36,116 nt of DNA. Source: Oscillospiraceae bacterium. Its GTDB lineage: Bacteria; Bacillota; Clostridia; Oscillospirales; Ruminococcaceae. The notes under the pieces were generated by a model that did not search any database, had not been told where the DNA came from, and was given only the letters and a program-made list of their open reading frames with translations. The position numbers and the translations under genes are program-made. Below, in pieces: positions 23,926 to 32,338 of the stretch; position 1 is the stretch's first letter; each line of letters starts with the position of its first letter. Where the stretch lies: positions 1 to 36,116 of the forward strand of contig JAFWEV010000090.1 of NCBI GenBank assembly GCA_017512745.1, given 5' to 3'.

Positions 23926-25158
23926 TCAGTATTTAAAGTAGTTGGGAGTGAACGCAAGGAATTCGTAGTGATCGATCAGATCCTGATCGAAGCTCTTGTC
24001 TGCGAACGGACCGTCCATGTTGACGAGGAAAGGAGCATCTCCGCCGTTCTCGGGAATTTCAAAATAGTTCTTCGGATTATAGTCTCTTGAGAAATTAACA
24101 GCAGCACCGTGACCTACAACGCGTCCTTCGGGTCCGTAACAGATCACGTTTAACTGAACCTTGGAGGGATCTGTGCCTTCAGGTATCACGGCTGTCCCGG
24201 TAGGTCTGTGGATCCAGACGTCGCCGTAGTCCTGCAAGTCGAGAGTGATGTCCTTAACATCAAATCTCTCATAGTCGCCGGTCCATTCAAAGGCGAACAC
24301 CATATCTGGCTCAAAAACGACGTCCTCCGGGATATTCTCGGCGAGGGTCTGTTCATAGAAGAATCCGGTCTCTCCCGGCAGGATCACGGGGGTGAGAAAA
24401 GCCGACATAAATCTGTAGTCGATCTCTTCACCGGAAGGAGAAGAGATCGAATAGTTGACCTGATCCAGGGCAATAGTTTTGTTGCTGTTATTGGTGACCG
24501 GAAGAACAGCGAAAACTTCGTCTTTGCCCTCGGCGGTAAACCGTTCAACGGTTATTTCTCCGAGGGTATAATCAGACGGAGACAGCTCTTCCTGTTTCGG
24601 GTTGAGACCGACCTCATAGTAATATGCGTCCTCTACGGAGAGTTTGCTGTAGTTGAGACTCTCTCCGGATTCGAGATCGAAACCCACAAGATACTGAGAG
24701 TGATAGATATCCAGAGCCTTGCCGTCGAGATAGATATCCGAGTCGTCCCATGTGAGATTCAGACTGCCTCCCGGATATGTCGCCGTTCCGGTCCCGTCAG
24801 GGTAGAGATCCATCGAACCGATCGCTTCGCCGGTCTTGTCCTGAAGAGACCTCAATTCGGGATACAGATAAGATACGTACGGATCGGGATTGTAATAACT
24901 GGACAGAGTGTAGTGTCCTTCCAGATCTTCAAGAGCCGGCCCCGAACTCTCCGCCGTGCTGCTTTCGGGAGAACTGTTCTCGGGTTCGCTGCTTTCGGCT
25001 GTCTCGGTTTCCGTCTGTGATTTGTCAGGATCGTTCTTGTTGGAAATGGATGTTCCGGTTGAAGACGGCGATGCGGGAGTATCTGTTCCCGAAGACCCGC
25101 AGGCGGCGAGAAGCAGAACTATTGCGACACAGAGCAGGATGCTTACAAGCTTTCTCAT
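23926..25158 (-). CDS. Secreted lipoprotein of unknown function
   Basis: The 410-residue protein starts at ATG 25158, 6 nt after GGAGG; an in-frame TTG 12 nt upstream is rejected. The signal peptide ends in LAAC (C20). A Ser/Thr/Glu/Pro-rich linker of about 60 residues follows, with repeated ESS and SPESS units, suggesting a cell-wall-spanning spacer. The rest is acidic and rich in Tyr and Asp. A first part near 80-180 looks like a small beta domain (GHYTLSSYYNPDPY; LYPDGTGTATYPGG). A later part near 200-350 has a pattern like immunoglobulin-type beta folds (VLPVTNNSNKTIALDQVNYS). I do not recognise the family. It is 70 nt downstream of the chagasin-like gene and probably co-transcribed. Confidence 0.75.
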   Translation of the reverse strand: MRKLVSILLCVAIVLLLAACGSSGTDTPASPSSTGTSISNKNDPDKSQTETETAESSEPENSSPESSTAESSGPALEDLEGHYTLSSYYNPDPYVSYLYPELRSLQDKTGEAIGSMDLYPDGTGTATYPGGSLNLTWDDSDIYLDGKALDIYHSQYLVGFDLESGESLNYSKLSVEDAYYYEVGLNPKQEELSPSDYTLGEITVERFTAEGKDEVFAVLPVTNNSNKTIALDQVNYSISSPSGEEIDYRFMSAFLTPVILPGETGFFYEQTLAENIPEDVVFEPDMVFAFEWTGDYERFDVKDITLDLQDYGDVWIHRPTGTAVIPEGTDPSKVQLNVICYGPEGRVVGHGAAVNFSRDYNPKNYFEIPENGGDAPFLVNMDGPFADKSFDQDLIDHYEFLAFTPNYFKY

Positions 25159-25228
25159 AAATACCTCCAAAAAGTGATAACTGATGACGTATCTCCGCAG
25201 GGGAACCGTATTTCGCGGGAGACGGATA

Positions 25229-26554
25229 TTATTCCGGAAGAAGGGCGTTTCCGGAAACGGACACTTTGGATATTATTATCTTTCCGTCGGTGATCGTGCA
25301 GGTCGCCGTTATGTCAAACAGTCCGGAATAGTCGGATGACGACGCACGGTCGGAAAGTCTGAATATAAGGGATGCATCGCCCTCTTTTTCCGAGGATATG
25401 ACATATGTCGTTCTTGATGCTGCTTCTTCATATTCGTTGAAGTATTCGTCGATGACGAGTTCTTCTCCCAGACTCGAACACAGCCAGGCATATCCGTTGT
25501 CCGGATATGTATCAAGGGATACCGTAAGCCCTGAATACTCTTCGGGAAGCTCCTCCGCATCTATTGAGTAATCTCCCTCACCGCTCTCCGCATAGGCGCG
25601 GATAAGCTCGCCGGAGAAGATAATGGAGTCGATGACTGCGCCGTTAACGCTGTCGACACTGAATCCAAGCTGGATCCTGAGAGGTATATCTTCATCAAGA
25701 GCGGATTTGCCGTATACGAACTCCACTGTGCCTGAACCTTCGGAGAGAGGTCTTACCGATGCCTTGACATACGGATTGTCCATAGTCATTTCTGAGGTTA
25801 TGCTCGCCTCGAGATGCTCGTTTCCTATGGCGAACCACTTGTTCTGACCCATGGGATCTCCGTGCAGCTCAAAATTGATGGAACCGAATTCATCAAAGCC
25901 GGTCTCGTTTGCGACGAGGACAAAATATGCGTAATTGCCGGAATCGTTTGGCTCATACTCGACGAGGATCTTGGAATTGTTCCTGATTGTGCCTCCGTTC
26001 ATATTGGTGTTCTCATCGGTCGTGAAATCCATGACGATACCGTCGAGATCAATGGTGAATGAGTTGCCCGAAGCCTCGGTGACCGAGCCCTGACAATACT
26101 TTATGTATGTGGATTTTTCGAGTGTTGCGCGGTCACCCTTGACGTTGTATGTGTAATAGCACATATCCCAGAGACCGTGACCTTCCTCATCGAACGGCCT
26201 TGCATATTTGAACTGGATGGTTGTGGATCCGTCGCCCACAGGTGTGAATGTAAATCTTCTGACCCCGGGGGCTCCTGCGAGAGGAGTTTCTGGTTCCGAT
26301 GATTCCGATGACCCGGAAGAAGATGAGAGTGCGGACGGATCGATATATTCGTCACTGACATACTGAATGACCGATTCGTCATCGATGGAGTATGTCCAGG
26401 AATAACCTGTGGTCGGGTTCTCTTCAAGGTCAACACTGACTTCCTTTGTGCCTATGACAGTTTCAACTGTTTCAGTTATATTGGCCTTCTCGGCGCACGC
26501 GGCGAACGAGAGAACGACTGCACAGACAAGCAGTAAAGACAAGATTTTTTTCAA
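25229..26554 (-). CDS. Lipoprotein with two chagasin-like (I42) domains
   Basis: The 441-residue protein starts at TTG 26554, 8 nt after GGAGG; an upstream extension would run into the promoter. The lipobox is FAAC (C20). The N-terminal domain has the three chagasin/ICP landmarks: NPTTGYSW (46-53), a GAPGVRRFTF loop (94-103), and ARPF (118-121). A Ser-rich insert (77-92) lies between the first two. Near the C-terminus a second, degenerate copy shows PDNGYAW (351-357). Chagasin-family proteins inhibit papain-like cysteine proteases. The central 140-330 region has no recognised family. It may protect the surface from proteases or be an adapted binding module; inhibition is not proven. Confidence 0.75.
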   Translation of the reverse strand: MKKILSLLLVCAVVLSFAACAEKANITETVETVIGTKEVSVDLEENPTTGYSWTYSIDDESVIQYVSDEYIDPSALSSSSGSSESSEPETPLAGAPGVRRFTFTPVGDGSTTIQFKYARPFDEEGHGLWDMCYYTYNVKGDRATLEKSTYIKYCQGSVTEASGNSFTIDLDGIVMDFTTDENTNMNGGTIRNNSKILVEYEPNDSGNYAYFVLVANETGFDEFGSINFELHGDPMGQNKWFAIGNEHLEASITSEMTMDNPYVKASVRPLSEGSGTVEFVYGKSALDEDIPLRIQLGFSVDSVNGAVIDSIIFSGELIRAYAESGEGDYSIDAEELPEEYSGLTVSLDTYPDNGYAWLCSSLGEELVIDEYFNEYEEAASRTTYVISSEKEGDASLIFRLSDRASSSDYSGLFDITATCTITDGKIIISKVSVSGNALLPE

Positions 26555-26584
26555 TTGAGTCGCCTCCAAATAATCGATAGAGAA

Positions 26585-26613
26585 AAAATACAATATATGC
26601 GTCGCTAAGTCAA
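26585..26613 (-). promoter_or_regulatory. Sigma-A promoter of the lipoprotein operon
   Basis: On the minus strand -35 TTGACT (26613-26608) and -10 TATTTT (26590-26585) are 17 bp apart. The TTG start lies about 30 nt downstream of the -10. Confidence 0.75.
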
Positions 26614-26654
26614 TTTTCTAATTGTTAACTTTTTAATTAATTATATATATAGGG

Positions 26655-26685
26655 TATAATTGTTATAACACAAAGTGTCACGACA
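26655..26685 (+). promoter_or_regulatory. -10 element with three overlapping inverted repeats, candidate operator
   Basis: TATAAT (26655-26660) has only a weak -35 (TTTAAT at 26632). It is followed at once by the palindrome TGTTATAACA (26661-26670), then ACAC-AAA-GTGT (26668-26678) and TGTC-AC-GACA (26676-26685). This lies at the expected transcription start of the ADP-ribosylglycohydrolase operon. The operon encodes a Crp/Fnr regulator that could bind here. Confidence 0.5.
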
Positions 26686-26708
26686 TGTTTTTTCTTGGAG
26701 GGTATTCT

Positions 26709-27737
26709 ATGACGCCGCGTCAGGACAAGATACTCGGCGGACTTCTCTGCGCAGCTATCGGGGATTCGATGGGTGCGCCGACTGAAGTCAGGACGACCGA
26801 GATGATAAAGGAAAAATTCGGAGGGCTCGTCAAAGACCTCATACAATCTCCGATGGACAACTACGGCAGGGGTCAGGTCGCAGGACTTGTTACTGACGAT
26901 TTCTCCGTGTCTTTTTACTCCTGTCTCGCATGCCTTGACGGTGGCGGCGTCGTAAACAGGGAAAACGCCGCAAACGGCATGTTCGTCTGGATGGATCATC
27001 CCGAGTACTCGAGGAATGCCGGTCCAACCACCAGGACCGCGGTCGCACGGCTCAGAGGAGAAAAAGTGCCTCCCGAGCGCCCGCTCAAGTGCATAAACAA
27101 CAGAGCCTCCAACGGTGCGCCTATGAAGTCCGGTTTTATAGGGCTTCTTGATGCGGGCAATCCGGACAAGGCCATAGACGACACCATAACCCTGTGCGAG
27201 ATAACACATAACAATACTCTTGCTCTCTCGGGAGCGGCTGCCATTGCTGCGGCAACAGCCGAGGCGATGAAGCCCGGTTCGTCATATATCGAATGCGTCG
27301 AAGCAGGTATCTACGGGGCGGAAGAGGGATTCAGAAGATCCAAAGCCACTGCAAGACCCGTCGCGGGCGCCAGTATCGTAAAGAGGATCAGACTCGCGAT
27401 AGACATCGGAATGCGCCGTCAGGGCAATTTCGATCTCGCGATGAAGGAACTGTCCGAGATAATCGGCGGAGGGCTTCCCGCAAACGAAGCGGTCCCCGCA
27501 GCATTCGGATATATAGTGGCGACAAAGGGCGATCCGATGGAGACTATATACATGGCAGTCAATGCGGGGGATGACACCGACACGGTCGCATGCATGGCCG
27601 GATACATAGTCGGGGCGCTCGGAGGATACAAAAAGCTGAATCCGAGATACCTTGAGATGATAGAGAAGGAAAACAATTTCGACCTCAGAGGCACGGCTCT
27701 CAGGATAGATGCGCTTCTCGGCAGGGAGGATGTATAA
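26709..27737 (+). CDS. ADP-ribosylglycohydrolase (ARH/DraG) family protein, copy 1
   Basis: The 342-residue protein starts at ATG 26709, 6 nt after GGAGGG; an ATG 24 nt upstream lacks a ribosome binding site. Its all-helical ARH fold carries two Mg-binding blocks: VTDDF (61-65, with T62, D63, D64) and NAGDDTDTV (285-293, with D288, D289, D291), plus AIGDSMGAPTE near the N-terminus. The family removes ADP-ribose from proteins or small molecules. Bacterial members next to sugar kinases may instead cleave N-ribosides. The stop is directly followed by the ATG of a paralog, so the pair may act together or have complementary specificities. Confidence 0.88.
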   Translation: MTPRQDKILGGLLCAAIGDSMGAPTEVRTTEMIKEKFGGLVKDLIQSPMDNYGRGQVAGLVTDDFSVSFYSCLACLDGGGVVNRENAANGMFVWMDHPEYSRNAGPTTRTAVARLRGEKVPPERPLKCINNRASNGAPMKSGFIGLLDAGNPDKAIDDTITLCEITHNNTLALSGAAAIAAATAEAMKPGSSYIECVEAGIYGAEEGFRRSKATARPVAGASIVKRIRLAIDIGMRRQGNFDLAMKELSEIIGGGLPANEAVPAAFGYIVATKGDPMETIYMAVNAGDDTDTVACMAGYIVGALGGYKKLNPRYLEMIEKENNFDLRGTALRIDALLGREDV

Positions 27738-28802
27738 ATGATCGGAATGTATGACAGAATACTTGGAGCGTTCCTGGGTAATGCGGTCGGCGACGCGATG
27801 GGTGCGCCGACGGAGACAAGACCTACATATCTCATCAAAGAGGATATAGGCGACGGCGGATACGTGTTCGATTTCATGAAACCTCTCGATGATACGCTTG
27901 CTGCAGGAATGGAGAAGGGCATGGTCACCGACGACTTCTCCCTCTCATATGTCACCGCAAAGCACATTCTCGAAAAGGGCGGAGTCACCAGGGAAGCATG
28001 TGTCGATGCGCTTGCGGAATGGATCAGAGACTATAAGGTATATTACGAGAAACACGCGGGACCGACCACAAGGGATGCCGTCGCGAGAGTGCTGGGTGAG
28101 GAGAAGCAGCTTTTCCTGGGACAGCTCTATTCCGTGGACAGCGACGATTCGTCCGTATTTACGGTATGCAATAACGGCGAAGCAACAAACGGCGCAGCCA
28201 TGAAGGCGTGGGTCGCCGGTATCTTCAGCCGCGGAAACATCGATATAGCAATAGACAATGCCATAGTCATCGGCAGAGTCACACATGAGAATGCGGTCGC
28301 GCTTGCGGGTGCCGGAGCGGTAGGAGCCGCAGTTGCCGCCGCAATGGGCGGCGCGGATCTTGCGGGCATCGTTGACGCCGGCATCTACGGCGCTCATGAG
28401 GGACTCCGAAGAAGCTGGGATATGCTGGCGCAGAAGTCGGCGGGAGCCAGCGTGGAGGAGAGGATAAAGCTCGCAGTCGCCGCGGGAATGAAGTATTCCA
28501 ATGATTTCGACGCGTGCATCGCCGAAATGGCGGATGTCATCGGAACGGGACTTCTGGCGAATGAAGCGGTCCCTGCAGCTTTCGGTTTTGCCGTAGCCGC
28601 AAAGGGGGATCCCATGAAGGCGATCCATATGGCGGTCAATGCGGGAAATGACACGGATACCGTGGCCGCGATCGCAGGCGCCATATGCGGAGCATTCAGG
28701 GGTACGGCGTCATTCCCTGCGGAGTATCTGCTGTTCCTCAGTGAAGTCAACGCTATGGATATTGAAGGAATTGCAAAACAGACTTACGAATTTCTTATCT
28801 GA
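27738..28802 (+). CDS. ADP-ribosylglycohydrolase (ARH/DraG) family protein, copy 2
   Basis: The 354-residue paralog of the preceding protein has AVGDAMGAPTETRPTYLIKE, VTDDFSLS (63-70; T64, D65, D66) and NAGNDTDTV. The first Asp of the GDDTDT block is Asn here, but the DxDT core is kept, so it should still bind metal. The two proteins align along most of their length with clear divergence, indicating an old tandem duplication. The start is immediately after the previous stop, with GGGAGGA about 8 nt upstream. The PfkB kinase follows after 18 nt. Confidence 0.88.
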   Translation: MIGMYDRILGAFLGNAVGDAMGAPTETRPTYLIKEDIGDGGYVFDFMKPLDDTLAAGMEKGMVTDDFSLSYVTAKHILEKGGVTREACVDALAEWIRDYKVYYEKHAGPTTRDAVARVLGEEKQLFLGQLYSVDSDDSSVFTVCNNGEATNGAAMKAWVAGIFSRGNIDIAIDNAIVIGRVTHENAVALAGAGAVGAAVAAAMGGADLAGIVDAGIYGAHEGLRRSWDMLAQKSAGASVEERIKLAVAAGMKYSNDFDACIAEMADVIGTGLLANEAVPAAFGFAVAAKGDPMKAIHMAVNAGNDTDTVAAIAGAICGAFRGTASFPAEYLLFLSEVNAMDIEGIAKQTYEFLI

Positions 28803-28820
28803 AATCAGAGGTGAGATGTG

Positions 28821-29759
28821 ATGGAAGCTAAAAAACCATATGTGGTGTTCATGGGCGGGCCTTGTGTCGACAAGTATTTCGACGCGGAGGCATGGCCGGA
28901 GATAGGAAACAAGGTATCCGTGTGGCACAGGGGGAATGTGTGCGGCGGACTCATAGCCAATGCGGCATGTGTGTGCGCAGGGTACGGCATAGAGACATAT
29001 TCCTTTGACATCAAGGGAGAAGGACCGGACACGGAGATGCTCTTTGAGGATATGGAGAAGAGCCATGTCCATATGGATAAAGCCCAGATCATACCGGGTA
29101 AAAAGGATACGTACTGTGTCATATACCAGCTGCCGAGCGGTGAACACACCCTCATGGTGGTCAACGGAACAAAGCATCCGATAGATCTTACGGATGATCT
29201 CAGAGAGTTCTTCCTCGGCGCTTCATATATTTACGGCACTCTGGACTGGTCGGCGTATTTCAACGATTCGTGGGGGCTCCTTGAGGAGCTGAAGGCGAAG
29301 GGCGTCAGGATCATGCTCGACTGTGAATCGTCATTCAATTCCGAGGAAGCCCGGAGGATGATCGGATATGCGACGACTGTATCATTCAACGAGTTTGCCG
29401 CGGAACTGTACGGGAACGGAAAAACCTTTGAAGAATTCAGAGACGAGCTGTTCGCGAAGGGCGTTGAGACCATAATTCTCACTCTCGCGGAAAAAGGAGC
29501 GAAGATAGTGACCCGTGACGGTGAATGGCAGGTGGGATGCTATGACGTTGATCCTGTCGATACGACCGGTGCGGGAGATACGTTCAACTCGTCGTTCTGC
29601 GTAGCAAAAGTTATGGGACTCTCAGATCCGGAGGCACTCAGATTTGCAAATGCCGCCGCAAATATGTCAGTCACGGTACAGGGACCGAGGGGCGGAATAA
29701 CAACGAGAGAAAAAGTGGAAGAGTTCATGAGGACTCATACCCCGAAAGACGAGCGGTAA
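28821..29759 (+). CDS. PfkB-family carbohydrate kinase (ribokinase-like)
   Basis: The 312-residue cytoplasmic kinase has the PfkB signature DTTGAGDTF (247-255), with catalytic base D253, and the N-terminal Gly-rich motif GNVCGGLIANAA (38-49). The family phosphorylates ribose, nucleosides, fructose phosphates and similar compounds. Placed after two ADP-ribosylglycohydrolase-family genes, it could phosphorylate the ribose released by N-glycoside cleavage; this is inferred from context. ATG 28821 is chosen over GTG 28818 because AGAGGTGAG is better spaced. The stop overlaps the next gene's ATG by 1 nt (TAATG), indicating coupling. Confidence 0.88.
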   Translation: MEAKKPYVVFMGGPCVDKYFDAEAWPEIGNKVSVWHRGNVCGGLIANAACVCAGYGIETYSFDIKGEGPDTEMLFEDMEKSHVHMDKAQIIPGKKDTYCVIYQLPSGEHTLMVVNGTKHPIDLTDDLREFFLGASYIYGTLDWSAYFNDSWGLLEELKAKGVRIMLDCESSFNSEEARRMIGYATTVSFNEFAAELYGNGKTFEEFRDELFAKGVETIILTLAEKGAKIVTRDGEWQVGCYDVDPVDTTGAGDTFNSSFCVAKVMGLSDPEALRFANAAANMSVTVQGPRGGITTREKVEEFMRTHTPKDER

Positions 29760-30427
29760 TGGTGGAGCTGGACAGGGAAAAACTGAATATCCTGAGACTG
29801 TGTCCGCTGTTTGCCGGAACGGATGATGAAGAAGTCAGACGCCTTCTGGAGGCATTTGACGCAAAGCCTGGGAATTACAGAAAGGGTGAGTTTCTCCACA
29901 ATACTGAGACGCCGTTCCCCAGATTCGGATTTGTTCTCAGCGGAATGGCGGAGGCCTGTATAGACGATATAAACGGCAACAGGGTCATTATGGCGGATGT
30001 CGTTCCCGGCGTGACCTTCGGAGAATCCCTGTGTTATCTGGGCGTCGAGGATTCTCCGGTATATGTTTTCGCTGCCGAAGATACCGAAGTTCTGTGGTTC
30101 TCGCCGGAAGTGCTCCGTTCCGATGACAGCGAGCCGTTTCTCAGCGGAATAAGAAAACGGTTCACAGCGATGCTTGCCAGGCGCACACTCTACATGAACA
30201 ACAGGATCCAGGTCCTCTCAAAACTGAGTCTGCGCGAGAAACTCATAACATATTTCAGTGAACTCGCCTCGGAAGCAGGAGCAAGAACATTCACGATACC
30301 ATTGAGCCGCGAGGACATGGCGACATATATCGGAGCCAACAGAAGCGCTGTCTCAAGAGAGATGGCTGCCATGAAGAAAGAGGGTCTCATAGATTATCAC
30401 ATGAACACCGTTAAGATCCTCGATTAA
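29759..30427 (+). CDS. Crp/Fnr-family transcriptional regulator
   Basis: The 222-residue protein has an N-terminal cyclic-nucleotide-binding-type beta domain (about 15-115), a dimer helix (about 128-165), and a C-terminal winged helix with LSREDMATYIGANRSAVSRE (182-201). The FNR cysteine set is absent. The phosphate-cassette arginine of CRP (PRAATV region) is also absent; the equivalent stretch reads FGESLCYLGVEDSPVYVFA. So it probably does not sense cAMP or bind a 4Fe-4S cluster, and a different small molecule is likely. It is the last gene of the ADP-ribosylglycohydrolase-kinase operon and may control it. It is followed by a terminator. Confidence 0.88.
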   Translation: MVELDREKLNILRLCPLFAGTDDEEVRRLLEAFDAKPGNYRKGEFLHNTETPFPRFGFVLSGMAEACIDDINGNRVIMADVVPGVTFGESLCYLGVEDSPVYVFAAEDTEVLWFSPEVLRSDDSEPFLSGIRKRFTAMLARRTLYMNNRIQVLSKLSLREKLITYFSELASEAGARTFTIPLSREDMATYIGANRSAVSREMAAMKKEGLIDYHMNTVKILD

Positions 30428-30442
30428 TTTGTCTAAAAGGGA

Positions 30443-30494
30443 AAAGATGACGCAAATGTTGCGGTTGCAACGACAATGCGTCGTCTTTTTTTTT
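30443..30494 (+). terminator. Terminator after the Crp/Fnr gene
   Basis: AAAGATGACGCA (30443-30454) pairs with TGCGTCGTCTTT (30477-30488) with one mismatch. The loop can form a smaller TTGC/GCAA hairpin. A run of nine T residues follows. Confidence 0.88.
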
Positions 30495-30530
30495 AATATT
30501 ATGCTTGCAATCGAAAGAAGGTAAATAAAC

Positions 30531-31592
30531 ATGAAAAGACTATTAGCACTTATTCTTGCCGTAATGATGACAGTTTCAATGCTGGCAGCATGCGGATCTT
30601 CATCCGGAAGCCAGGCGTCCGAGCCTTTATCCGAACCTGCATCAACAGCCGAGGAATCCTCCGCGGAAGAATCTTCCGTCGAAGAGGAGCCGTATGAAGG
30701 AGTTACGATACGTCTCGGCGGTCTTAAAGGCCCTACATCCATGGGAATGGTAAAACTCCTTGACGACGCGGAGAACGGACTTACAGCAAACACATACGAA
30801 TTCACAATGGCAGGATCCGCCGACGAACTCACACCGAAGTTCATGAAGGGCGAGATCGATATCCTTGCAGTTCCTGCAAACCTCGGAGCAGTTCTAGAAG
30901 CCAACACGGGCGGCGGAGTAAAGATGATCGCTGTCAACACTCTCGGCGTTATCTATGTTGTAGAGAAGGGCGGAGAGACGATTCAGAGCATCGAAGACCT
31001 CAAGGGAAAGACAGTCTATTCAACAGGAAAGGGTTCCACACCCGAATATGCATTCACATATCTGCTTGCGCAGCACGGTCTTGAACTCGGAGCAGACGTT
31101 ACAGTCGAGTGGAAGAGCGAACCTACAGAGGTCGTTGCTCAGATGTCAGCAGAGGAATCCTCCATCGCATTGCTGCCGCAGCCGTTCGTAACAGTCGCAG
31201 GCACACAGATAGAAGGACTCCGTGTAGCTCTTGACCTCACAGAGGAATGGAACAAGCTGGGCAACGGAAGCCAGTTCGTAACAGCGGGACTTATCGCAAG
31301 AACCGATTTTGTCGAGCAGAACCCCGAGGCAGTTGCAAAATTCCTTGAGGAGTACGCGGCATCCACAGCATATGTGAACGAAAATGTTTCCGACGCAGCA
31401 CAGCTCGTTGAGAAATACGATATAGTCAAAGCCCAGATAGCCGAGAAGGCTATCCCGCACTGCAACATAGTCTGTGTTACAGGCGCTGAGATGAAAGCAA
31501 TGCTCCAGGGATACTTCCAGGTGCTGTTTGATCAGAACCCGGCAGCTGTCGGCGGAATACTTCCCGAAGATGGCTTCTACTGGGGAGCATGA
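30531..31592 (+). CDS. NitT/TauT-type ABC transporter substrate-binding lipoprotein
   Basis: The 353-residue protein has a lipobox MLAAC (C21) and an acidic Ser/Glu-rich linker (about 25-55). An NMT1/SsuA-like binding domain follows, with GGLKGPTSMGMVKLLDDAE near 63-81 and STGKGSTPEYAFTYLL near 163-178. Relatives bind taurine, sulfonates, nitrate or thiamine pyrimidines; this ligand is unknown. Its last codons overlap the permease start (ATGA). Because the operon continues into hydE and hydF, the imported compound could serve H-cluster assembly or be a metal-complex or small precursor; this is speculation from context. The ATG follows AGAAGGTAAATAAAC. Confidence 0.85.
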   Translation: MKRLLALILAVMMTVSMLAACGSSSGSQASEPLSEPASTAEESSAEESSVEEEPYEGVTIRLGGLKGPTSMGMVKLLDDAENGLTANTYEFTMAGSADELTPKFMKGEIDILAVPANLGAVLEANTGGGVKMIAVNTLGVIYVVEKGGETIQSIEDLKGKTVYSTGKGSTPEYAFTYLLAQHGLELGADVTVEWKSEPTEVVAQMSAEESSIALLPQPFVTVAGTQIEGLRVALDLTEEWNKLGNGSQFVTAGLIARTDFVEQNPEAVAKFLEEYAASTAYVNENVSDAAQLVEKYDIVKAQIAEKAIPHCNIVCVTGAEMKAMLQGYFQVLFDQNPAAVGGILPEDGFYWGA

Positions 31593-32338
31593 AAAGGTCT
31601 TTAATTCACAAATCCGGTGCGGTATTGCTCGCGCTGGCATTATGGCAGGGTATATCCATGTTGGTAAACATGGATATACTTCTAGCATCGCCTTTAAAGG
31701 TGATAAAACGTCTTGCAACGATCTGGACCGAGAAAGGGTTTGTATCCACAGTACTGTTCTCGCTGATGAGAATAACATGCGGATTCCTCATAGCGCTGGC
31801 GCTGGGGATAATACTCGCCGTTCTTGCAGGGCGTTTTTCGATAGTCGAGACACTTCTGTGGCCTTATGTGGTGACGATCAAATCAGTGCCTGTGGCTTCT
31901 TTCATCATCCTCTGCCTCATATGGTTCTCGTTCAACCAGCTGACCGTATTCATAGCGTTTCTCATAGCGTTTCCGGTCATCTATTCCAATGTACTGCAGG
32001 GTATAAAGAGCGCCGACCCGAATATGCTTGAAATGGCCCGGCTGTATGATGTGAGCTGGGGCAGAAGGCTGCTGTATATATATGTGCCGAACATAAAGCC
32101 GTACCTTATTTCCGCGTGCAGCGTGGCGGTGGGGATGGCCTGGAAGGCAGGAGTCGCAGCGGAGGTCATAGGTGTTGTGAACGGCTCGATAGGCGAGAAG
32201 CTCTACAATGCAAAGATCTATTTCCAGAACGCAGATCTGCTCGCGTGGACCGTGATCATAATTCTGCTGAGTGTTGTCATAGAGAAACTGTTTGTTTTCA
32301 TCCTTAAGAAGATTTACGAGGGGGTGGAGAAACTGTGA
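31589..32338 (+). CDS. NitT/TauT-type ABC transporter permease (SsuC/TauC-like)
   Basis: The 249-residue membrane protein has about six hydrophobic segments and a BPD_transp_1 coupling loop (EMARLYDVSWGRRLLYIYVP) near 148-167. The length and topology match SsuC/TauC-like permeases, which work as homodimers. Its ATG overlaps the binding protein stop by 4 nt, and its stop overlaps the ATPase GTG by 4 nt. Translation of transporter subunits is thus tightly coupled. Confidence 0.9.
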   Translation: MKRSLIHKSGAVLLALALWQGISMLVNMDILLASPLKVIKRLATIWTEKGFVSTVLFSLMRITCGFLIALALGIILAVLAGRFSIVETLLWPYVVTIKSVPVASFIILCLIWFSFNQLTVFIAFLIAFPVIYSNVLQGIKSADPNMLEMARLYDVSWGRRLLYIYVPNIKPYLISACSVAVGMAWKAGVAAEVIGVVNGSIGEKLYNAKIYFQNADLLAWTVIIILLSVVIEKLFVFILKKIYEGVEKL

